12,148 nucleotides of DNA from an uncultured Ruminococcus sp. (lineage in GTDB: Bacteria > Bacillota > Clostridia > Oscillospirales > Ruminococcaceae), in contig CAMWXM010000073.1 of NCBI GenBank assembly GCA_947178195.1, positions 1-12,148 of the forward strand, written 5' to 3'. A program made the position numbers and the translations under genes. Positions within the stretch are counted from its first letter, which is position 1. The number at the start of each line of letters is the position of its first letter. The notes under the pieces are model-generated. The model did no database searches and was not told the DNA's origin. It saw only the letters and a program-made list of their open reading frames with translations. Of this stretch, positions 1-5,614 are shown in pieces.

Positions 1-1
1 G

Positions 2-30
2 TTGACAAATTGCATAAAATAATATATAAT
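2..30 (+). promoter_or_regulatory. Consensus SigA promoter of the glycosyltransferase gene
   Basis: A perfect -35 (TTGACA, 2-7) and a perfect -10 (TATAAT, 25-30) are separated by exactly 17 bp. Transcription would begin near 37, giving a leader of about 45 nt to the TTG start at 82. The promoter overlaps an in-frame upstream start at position 10, which argues that translation starts at 82 instead. Confidence 0.85.
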
Positions 31-81
31 AATAAAAAAAGTTCCGGAAAAGGTTCTGATATTCAGAAAGGGAGGATCGTT

Positions 82-1728
82 TTGGAATTTAAAACAGTCA
101 GGAAAATGTTTTTAGATGCAGTAAAACAAAGCGGCTATGTAAGATATCTTAATAAACCGATCATAGAAAAATCGGTTCTGATATGCGGTGATTGTTCGGG
201 GATTTCCATTCCTGATTCTATAAGAAAAGAAAGCAAGAAAAATTATTCGTGCTGCGAATTTATTTTGACCGATGATATTCTGCCGGATTATTTTGTTAAA
301 AAACCCGGACAGACAGTTATTTCTTTTGGTAAATATGCTCATAACTGTAACTTCGACAAGGCAAGGCATTCTTATCTGGTGTCCGATTATATAGTATGTG
401 AAAACGCAGCGGAATTTGCCGAAACATTCCAGCTTTACGGTATCTATAACGGCGTTTTGCTGGAGGATAAAAATTCCGTTTTTGCAGTGCTTAACGGCTT
501 GAAGCCAGAGGGGAGAATCGTTTCCGACGACGGAAAAAGAATTATTATTTACTCGGGCTCGCTTTCTCAGAATGGTCTTACGACATCGCTGCTTAATCTT
601 CTTTCTCAGCTTGACGAGGACGAGCTTAAAAAATGCTGTATAACATTCCGCTCTGAATCTATAACCGAAACTTCATATGATCCTGAGGACGTACGCAGAT
701 TTGTGGATATTCTGCCTATGCAGAGCAAAACTCAGTTTACTCTGGCTGAGCTTATCTGCTATGCGTTATATTTTAAAAGGAATTTTGATAAAAAATTTAT
801 AAAAAAACGTATCGACAGACTTTATAAAAGAGAATGGCAGCGGCTTTTTGGCTGTATAGATACCGGCTGTGCGGTGCATTTTACAGGATATGAATACGGC
901 ATGATAAATCTTTTCAAGGCATTTGAGGAAAATAATGTTATTTATGTTCATAATAACATGCCGGAAGAAATAAAAACACGTCATAATCAGCATCTGCTTA
1001 CTCTGAGAAACGCATACAGAGAATTTACAACGGTGGCTCTTGTAACCGAGGATATGCGCCGTTCGGCAATGGAAATAAGCAAAACCCAGGGGGAGAATTT
1101 TATTGTAGTCCCAAACTGTCTCGACTATAATAGCGTTGTGGCACGCTCGGAATTTCCTATAGAATTTCAACCGGAAACACAGAGCAACGTAACAGTGGCT
1201 GAGCTTGAAAAGGCGCTTGCCCCGGACAAAATGAAATTTATAACTATCGGTCGTTTTTCAGCGGAAAAGGCTCATTTAAGGCTTATGAAATCCTTTGAAC
1301 GTTTCTGCGATACCTATCCGGAAAGTGTTCTTGTTATAATCGGCGGCAGGGGAGAGCTTTACGAGGAAACTCTTGAATATGCCCAAAAAAGCAAGGCGGA
1401 AATAATTGTTATAAAATCCATGCAGAATCCTATGCCGGTGTTGAAAAAGTGCGACCTGTTCATGCTTCCGTCAAGATATGAGGGCTTTGGACTTGTTCTC
1501 CTTGAAGCGGACGCATTGGGACTGCCTGTGTTTGCGACTGATGTTGCAGGCCCTAAGGGCTTTATGAATGAAAACGGCGGCTTGCTTGTGCCGGATACAA
1601 GCGAGGGTATACTGGACGGTATGTTGCTTTTCGCTTCTGGCAGAATTTCGCCTATGAATATAGATTACAGCGTTTATAATAAAAAGGCGGCTGATAAGTT
1701 CAGAGAGGTTACGGGAGTTACCATATAA
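82..1728 (+). CDS. GT4-type glycosyltransferase with an extra N-terminal region
   Basis: Probable retaining glycosyltransferase of the GT-B fold (GT4-like, 548 aa) that would transfer a sugar from a nucleotide-sugar donor in surface polysaccharide or teichoic-acid-like synthesis at the cytoplasmic face; acceptor and sugar are unknown. The C-terminal donor domain is clear: TIGRFSAEKAH near residues 388-398, the IIGGRGEL turn, and EGFGLVLLE (467-475), which gives the E-x7-E motif of the family. The N-terminal ~150 residues are not a normal GT4 part; a segment reading PDYFVKKPGQT resembles the lead-in to the catalytic motif of CDP-glycerol glycerophosphotransferases, but the expected WHG is absent. 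No signal peptide or membrane helix is seen. I chose the TTG at 82 because GGGAGG lies at 70-75 with 6-nt spacing, and upstream starts fall inside the promoter. The stop abuts an inverted-repeat element, so the last residues could have been altered by insertion. Confidence 0.8.
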   Translation: MEFKTVRKMFLDAVKQSGYVRYLNKPIIEKSVLICGDCSGISIPDSIRKESKKNYSCCEFILTDDILPDYFVKKPGQTVISFGKYAHNCNFDKARHSYLVSDYIVCENAAEFAETFQLYGIYNGVLLEDKNSVFAVLNGLKPEGRIVSDDGKRIIIYSGSLSQNGLTTSLLNLLSQLDEDELKKCCITFRSESITETSYDPEDVRRFVDILPMQSKTQFTLAELICYALYFKRNFDKKFIKKRIDRLYKREWQRLFGCIDTGCAVHFTGYEYGMINLFKAFEENNVIYVHNNMPEEIKTRHNQHLLTLRNAYREFTTVALVTEDMRRSAMEISKTQGENFIVVPNCLDYNSVVARSEFPIEFQPETQSNVTVAELEKALAPDKMKFITIGRFSAEKAHLRLMKSFERFCDTYPESVLVIIGGRGELYEETLEYAQKSKAEIIVIKSMQNPMPVLKKCDLFMLPSRYEGFGLVLLEADALGLPVFATDVAGPKGFMNENGGLLVPDTSEGILDGMLLFASGRISPMNIDYSVYNKKAADKFREVTGVTI

Positions 1729-1752
1729 TAGACCTCCTCGGAAACTACCGTG
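1729..1752. repeat. Left terminal inverted repeat
   Basis: It matches the reverse complement of 1863-1886 except at 1733, 1740 and 1748. Read outward on the minus strand it carries GAGGAGG (1734-1740), the mirror image of the Shine-Dalgarno site in the right repeat. Confidence 0.7.
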
Positions 1753-1862
1753 CACCGCCTGTCATAATCTTTTAACGATATGCGTCGTCTTCCTTCCAGG
1801 AGGGCGCCAGCCCGCCGTCGTCGTCATCCTAGCCTATCGCTAAAATTTTTCGTCATTCGCCA

Positions 1863-1886
1863 CACGCTAGTTTCTGAGGAGATCTA
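1863..1886. repeat. Right terminal inverted repeat, containing a Shine-Dalgarno site
   Basis: Partner of 1729-1752. It contains GAGGAG at 1876-1881, placed 5 nt before the ATG at 1887, so the downstream gene's ribosome binding site belongs to the element end. Confidence 0.7.
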
Positions 1887-2660
1887 ATGGAAACAAGAGA
1901 AAGCTTTTGGGAAAAAGATAAATACTTTGAAAAAATATACAATTTATATGAGGATAATTTAGATGAATTGTATATACAAGCGGAAAATAGTATAGTCAGA
2001 AAAGAATACGGCAGAGGCGGAGAGGTTATGCACAGGGGATTTTATTGCCCAAGCCCCATACAGGATATTATAATCGGAAATTGCAACAGAGGCAGACTTA
2101 TAAAAAATCCCCGTAAGCCGCCGGATTATGAATACGGTTTTGATCAAGACGGCAAATTACTTTCAGTAAAACAGTTTTTTAATGAAATCGGTAATGCTTA
2201 TGAAACGGAATTGCTTTTTTATGAGGGCGATACGGTCAATTCCGTTTCATATCAAAAGGAAGAATGGGGCAACAGAATCGGTTGGCTTACCAGATGCGTT
2301 TATGAAAACGGTCTGATAAAAACCTACGATATGGCTTCGATATTCGATCCACGGGAGTCATGGGAGGAGCGAAGGGAATTCCAAAAACAAATAAGGGGTC
2401 TTTGCCACAATGTTGCAAAGGCTCTTTCGGAAGAATCCTTCAGAGACTATATTGAAAATTGTGAAAACGGACAGAATGATTATACGGCGAAGATATGTTC
2501 TGATATGCACACGGAAAATTTTGAATATAAAGATAAAATTCTTGTTTCAAGTACATTGGAAGGTTATAATTTTGACCTTAACATTTTAAGGCAGGATGAG
2601 TATTTCTATGAGGTCGATTTTGACGGAAAAATAATAAGTTATGCGCACAAAAAGGAGTAA
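1887..2660 (+). CDS. Uncharacterised 257-aa protein
   Basis: I do not recognise this family. The protein is acidic, rich in aromatic residues (many Tyr and Phe), and has no signal peptide, membrane helix or catalytic signature, so it is probably soluble and cytoplasmic. The middle (about residues 80-150) has strand-like stretches with YD-repeat flavour, such as YGFDQDGKLLSVKQF and VYENGLIKTYDM, and the C-terminus has a similar pattern (YEVDFDGKIISY). Such proteins are sometimes immunity or antitoxin-like, but no toxin partner is present, so this is only a guess. The start at 1887 is supported by GAGGAG at 1876-1881, which lies in the end of the inverted-repeat element. The stop codon lies just after the ribosome binding site of walJ (AAGGAG, 2652-2657), so the two are probably cotranscribed. 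Confidence 0.7.
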   Translation: METRESFWEKDKYFEKIYNLYEDNLDELYIQAENSIVRKEYGRGGEVMHRGFYCPSPIQDIIIGNCNRGRLIKNPRKPPDYEYGFDQDGKLLSVKQFFNEIGNAYETELLFYEGDTVNSVSYQKEEWGNRIGWLTRCVYENGLIKTYDMASIFDPRESWEERREFQKQIRGLCHNVAKALSEESFRDYIENCENGQNDYTAKICSDMHTENFEYKDKILVSSTLEGYNFDLNILRQDEYFYEVDFDGKIISYAHKKE

Positions 2661-2665
2661 TACAT

Positions 2666-3448
2666 ATGGCGAGGATATATCCTCTTTTCAGTTCCAGCAA
2701 GGGAAATTCGACTTTTATCGGCAGTCATAAGGGCGGCATACTGATAGACGCAGGAGTGTCCTTTAAAAGACTTTCTCAGGCTTTTATAAAATGCGATATG
2801 ACAATTTCGGCAATAAAGGGTATTTTTATTACACATAGTCATTCTGACCATGTCAGCGGACTGAAAATGCTTACCAAAAAAACAGGAGCGCCTGTTTTTG
2901 GTCAGAGGGAGACTCTTGAGGAACTGATCGAAAAGGAACTTATTTCTCCTGATTCGGAGGTTTATGAGCTGGATGGTCCGGCAGTTGCCGCAGATATGGA
3001 AATAAACTGCTTTGATACACCTCATGATACCGTGCGAAGCTGCGGATACAGAATAAAGACTGCCGATGGGCGTATGTGCGCCGTATGCACTGATTTAGGA
3101 CATGTGACTGAAACGGTAAATGAAAATATTTCAGGCTGCGGTCTTGTGCTTTTAGAATCCAATTATGACGAAAAAATGCTCAGGGAAGGTCCTTATCCCG
3201 ATTATTTAAAGAAACGCATACGCTCCGACCATGGGCACCTTTCAAATGTCTGCAGTGCTGAACAGGCGGCAAGGCTTATACAAAGCGGTACGACACATAT
3301 AATTTTAGGGCATCTGAGCCAGGAAAACAACAAACCTTACATAGCCGATAAAACGGTGGAAAAGGGACTAGCAGGCTTTGTCAGAAACAAGGATTATATT
3401 CTGGAGGTAGCTCCTGTTGAGACCAGCGGAAAAATGGCGGTGTTCTGA
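2666..3448 (+). CDS. walJ: MBL-fold metallo-hydrolase, WalJ (YycJ) family
   Basis: Metallo-beta-lactamase-fold hydrolase of the WalJ/YycJ family (260 aa, normal length), a cytoplasmic enzyme associated in Firmicutes with coordination of cell division, wall metabolism and DNA replication; a nuclease role has been proposed and the substrate is not settled. Metal ligands are visible: HSHSDH at residues 57-62, PHD at 119-121, TDLGH at 142-146 and GH at 215-216. The N-terminal SSSKGNST motif is typical of the family. An additional HGHLSN (189-194) lies before the last ligand. It starts 5 nt after the preceding gene with AAGGAG at 2652-2657, and its stop overlaps the ATG of rlmH by one base (TGATG). 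The walR/walK kinase-regulator genes that often sit upstream are absent here. Confidence 0.9.
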   Translation: MARIYPLFSSSKGNSTFIGSHKGGILIDAGVSFKRLSQAFIKCDMTISAIKGIFITHSHSDHVSGLKMLTKKTGAPVFGQRETLEELIEKELISPDSEVYELDGPAVAADMEINCFDTPHDTVRSCGYRIKTADGRMCAVCTDLGHVTETVNENISGCGLVLLESNYDEKMLREGPYPDYLKKRIRSDHGHLSNVCSAEQAARLIQSGTTHIILGHLSQENNKPYIADKTVEKGLAGFVRNKDYILEVAPVETSGKMAVF

Positions 3449-3924
3449 TGCTAAATGTAAAAATAATAACTGTAGGGAAGCTAAAGGAAAAATTTTTAAG
3501 GGAAGCTTGTGAAGAATATCTGAAGCGGCTGAAGCGTTTCTGTAATATAAGCGTTGTGGAGCTTGATGAATACAGACTGCCGGACGCTCCGTCAGAAAAG
3601 GAGATAGAAAAAGCTCTTGACGCTGAGGGGGAAAATATTTTAAAAAGTATATCCGGTTACGTTATTCCTTTGTGTATCGAAGGCAGGCAACTGTCAAGCG
3701 AAGGACTTGCGGAAAAAATAGAAAATATCCCGCTTATTGGAAAAAGCAGTCTTTCTTTTATTATCGGAAGCTCCTTCGGACTTTCAGAAAAGGTCAAGGC
3801 AAAAGCCGATTTTAAGCTTTCCATGTCAGAGATGACCTTCCCTCATCAGCTTGCGAGAGTGATGCTTTTAGAACAGATATACAGAGCTTTTCAGATAAAC
3901 GGCGGCGGTAAGTATCACAAGTGA
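3448..3924 (+). CDS. rlmH: 23S rRNA (pseudouridine1915-N3)-methyltransferase RlmH
   Basis: SPOUT-fold methyltransferase that uses SAM to methylate N3 of pseudouridine 1915 in helix 69 of 23S rRNA, on assembled ribosomes. Length (158 aa) equals the family norm. The SAM-binding knot is recognisable: FIIGSSFGLSEKV (104-116), FPHQLARVMLLEQIYRA (131-147) and the C-terminal YHK. The family usually shows GGSxG where this protein has GSSFG, and the tail reads NGGGKYHK rather than the more common NxxEPYHK; both look like tolerated variation. The gene overlaps walJ by one base and is likely translated by coupling, since no strong separate Shine-Dalgarno sequence stands out. The walJ-rlmH neighbourhood is a known Firmicutes arrangement. 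Confidence 0.95.
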   Translation: MLNVKIITVGKLKEKFLREACEEYLKRLKRFCNISVVELDEYRLPDAPSEKEIEKALDAEGENILKSISGYVIPLCIEGRQLSSEGLAEKIENIPLIGKSSLSFIIGSSFGLSEKVKAKADFKLSMSEMTFPHQLARVMLLEQIYRAFQINGGGKYHK

Positions 3925-4020
3925 TATTGTTGAATATGCATAAAATATTTCTTGAAATCCTGTGTCGGAAAATGCTTTTTATAAATTTTTGTGAGATTTT
4001 GACTGAATTTATAAATACAC

Positions 4021-4049
4021 TTGAAAAATTGACGTAAATATGATATAAT
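4021..4049 (+). promoter_or_regulatory. Extended -10 promoter of the pssA-psd-cellulase operon
   Basis: TTGAAA (4021-4026) and TATAAT (4044-4049) are 17 bp apart, and TG at 4041-4042 forms an extended -10. It lies about 45 bp before the pssA start. It is the only good promoter I see between rlmH and the end of the cellulase gene. The rest of the 3925-4093 gap is A/T-rich with no gene. Confidence 0.8.
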
Positions 4050-4093
4050 TATATTTTACAGATGTGTTATTATCCATAAAAGGGGTTTTGTGA

Positions 4094-4723
4094 ATGATTG
4101 GTTTTTATAATTATACGGTAATTCTTACATATATAGGTCTTGCTTCGGCTGTGACCGGAATTTATTTTGCTATGGACGGAAAGCATATTATCGTTTCGGT
4201 TATTGCTTTGCTGATCTCGGGACTTTGCGATATGTTCGACGGCAAAATAGCTCGGACAATGGAGCGTACCGACGCTGAGAAAAAATTCGGCATACAGATA
4301 GACTCCCTATGTGACCTTATCTGTTTCGGATTTTTGCCGGGCGCTATCGGTTATGCTGTGGGAATGAATAAAATATATCATTATTTTATTCTTGTATTCT
4401 TTACGCTGGCGGCGGTAATAAGACTTGCGTACTTCAACGTAATGGAGGAAGAACGTCAGAAAAAAACTAAGGAGGTCCGCCGTACATATGAGGGGCTTCC
4501 TGTGACAAGCGTTGCGCTTATTATGCCTCTTCTTTACGGCTTCAGAAAAAATATCGGTAGTGATTATTTTGCCGAGGTCTATGCTGTTGTAATGCTTTTA
4601 GTGGGAATTGCATTTATTACAAGATTTAAAATAAAAAAGCCGCAGATGAGAACTATGCTGGTATTTGTCGGTATTGGCGCACTGGAATTTCTGTGGCTGC
4701 TTTATAAATACAAGCTAAAATAA
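4094..4723 (+). CDS. pssA: CDP-diacylglycerol--serine O-phosphatidyltransferase
   Basis: Integral membrane enzyme that makes phosphatidylserine from CDP-diacylglycerol and L-serine, the first committed step toward phosphatidylethanolamine. The CDP-alcohol phosphatidyltransferase signature is complete: D46-x2-D49-G50-x2-A53-R54, followed by G66-x3-D70-x3-D74. The gap between the Arg and the Gly is 11 residues instead of the classical 8, which I believe is usual for one Firmicutes subgroup. Hydrophobic segments near residues 8-27, 31-46, 75-90, 95-115, 135-150, 160-177 and 187-204 agree with a multi-pass membrane protein. The start at 4094 follows AAAAGGGG (4078-4085) with 8-nt spacing. Psd, the next enzyme in the pathway, begins 12 nt downstream, which supports PS over PG or cardiolipin synthase activity. 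Confidence 0.9.
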   Translation: MIGFYNYTVILTYIGLASAVTGIYFAMDGKHIIVSVIALLISGLCDMFDGKIARTMERTDAEKKFGIQIDSLCDLICFGFLPGAIGYAVGMNKIYHYFILVFFTLAAVIRLAYFNVMEEERQKKTKEVRRTYEGLPVTSVALIMPLLYGFRKNIGSDYFAEVYAVVMLLVGIAFITRFKIKKPQMRTMLVFVGIGALEFLWLLYKYKLK

Positions 4724-4735
4724 AAGGAGAATATC

Positions 4736-5614
4736 TTGGAATATAAGGTTAAAAAAAGAAACGGAGAAATTGTAAAAAATAATTCCGGTCAGAATGATAT
4801 GCTTGATATTCTTTATAAAACAATTGGCGGTAATATTGCGTTAAAGGGTCTTACATCACCTGTCGTTTCAAAGGCGGCAGGTGCGTTCTGTAATTCTTTC
4901 CTTTCGACAAAAATGATACCAACATTTATAAAGAAAGCAGATATTGATTTGAGAGAGTATGAACCGGGTCTTTACGGCTCTTTCAACGAATTTTTTACAA
5001 GAAAAATAAAACCAGAGGCACGACCTGTGGACAAAACTCCGGAAGCGGTTGTAAGTCCCTGTGACTCGAAGCTTACCGTCTATAAAATCGACAAGGACAG
5101 CATTTTTGAAATAAAAGGTGTTTCTTATCATGTTGAGGAATTTTTAAGATGCCGTAAGCTTGCAAAAAAATATGAAAACGGTTATTTCTGTATTTTCCGT
5201 CTGGAGGTTTCGGATTATCACCGATACATATATTTTGACGACGGAACAAAATCCGCAAACCGTCATATCAACGGATTTTACCACACGGTCAATCCTGTCG
5301 CCCTTGAAAAAACGGATATCTATAGGGAAAATACAAGAGAATATACTGTTTTGCATACCGATAATTTCGGCGATGTTATTCATGCCGAGGTGGGAGCTAT
5401 GCTGGTAGGAAAAATAAATAATTTTCATCAGAAGCATACCTTTAAAAGGGGAGATGAAAAGGGTATGTTTGAATACGGCGGTTCTACGGTGGTACTTATT
5501 TTTAAAGAAAATACTGTAGAATTTGACGACGATATAATGAAAAATACAACTGAGGGATTTGAAACGGTTGTAAAAATGGGTGAAAAAATTGGTAAGAAAA
5601 AGGAGAATAAATAA
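4736..5614 (+). CDS. psd: Phosphatidylserine decarboxylase proenzyme
   Basis: Pyruvoyl-dependent enzyme that decarboxylates phosphatidylserine to phosphatidylethanolamine at the membrane. The proenzyme should cleave itself at GGS in YGGST (residues 247-251), converting Ser250 to the pyruvoyl group and leaving a ~42-residue alpha chain. The other expected active-site residues are Asp110 (SPCD) and His162 (SDYHRY). The E. coli enzyme has a second His three residues later (DYHRVH); here that position is Ile165, possibly normal for the GGST-type clostridial enzymes. Length (292 aa) is ordinary. The TTG start at 4736 is supported by AAGGAGA (4724-4730) with 5-nt spacing. Its stop overlaps the cellulase ATG by one base, with the cellulase ribosome binding site lying inside psd. 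Confidence 0.92.
   Translation: MEYKVKKRNGEIVKNNSGQNDMLDILYKTIGGNIALKGLTSPVVSKAAGAFCNSFLSTKMIPTFIKKADIDLREYEPGLYGSFNEFFTRKIKPEARPVDKTPEAVVSPCDSKLTVYKIDKDSIFEIKGVSYHVEEFLRCRKLAKKYENGYFCIFRLEVSDYHRYIYFDDGTKSANRHINGFYHTVNPVALEKTDIYRENTREYTVLHTDNFGDVIHAEVGAMLVGKINNFHQKHTFKRGDEKGMFEYGGSTVVLIFKENTVEFDDDIMKNTTEGFETVVKMGEKIGKKKENK

Larger units (their letters stand above)
1729..1886. mobile_element. MITE-like element with terminal inverted repeats
   Basis: This 158-bp non-coding stretch is bounded by inverted repeats: positions 1729-1752 pair with 1863-1886 at 21 of 24 positions, one of the three mismatches being a G-T. The ends read TAGA and TCTA, so a TA target as in IS630/mariner-type insertions is possible, though it cannot be separated from the repeat itself. 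By hand count the core (1741-1860) is a little over 50% G+C, clearly above the A+T-rich genes on either side. It contains no plausible ORF. The left end starts right after the upstream stop codon and the right end stops right before the downstream ATG. I infer a miniature inverted-repeat element or dispersed structured repeat; copy number cannot be seen from one window. Confidence 0.6.

Noticed and set aside
10..81. In-frame upstream start extending the glycosyltransferase by 24 residues
   Set aside because: It lies inside the consensus promoter, before the expected transcription start, and has no ribosome binding site; the TTG at 82 has GGGAGG at good spacing.
3978..4015. 10-bp inverted repeat (3978-3987 with 4006-4015) after rlmH
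   Set aside because: It is almost entirely A/T with an 18-nt loop and no T-run in position, so it is a weak hairpin; such repeats arise by chance in A/T-rich gaps. No clear terminator for rlmH was found.
4029..4049. TTGACG as a -35 for the TATAAT at 4044
   Set aside because: The spacer would be only 9 bp; TTGAAA at 4021 gives 17 bp with an extended -10.
5160..5408. 82-aa plus-strand open frame inside psd
   Set aside because: It is an alternate-frame shadow of a conserved, complete psd gene.
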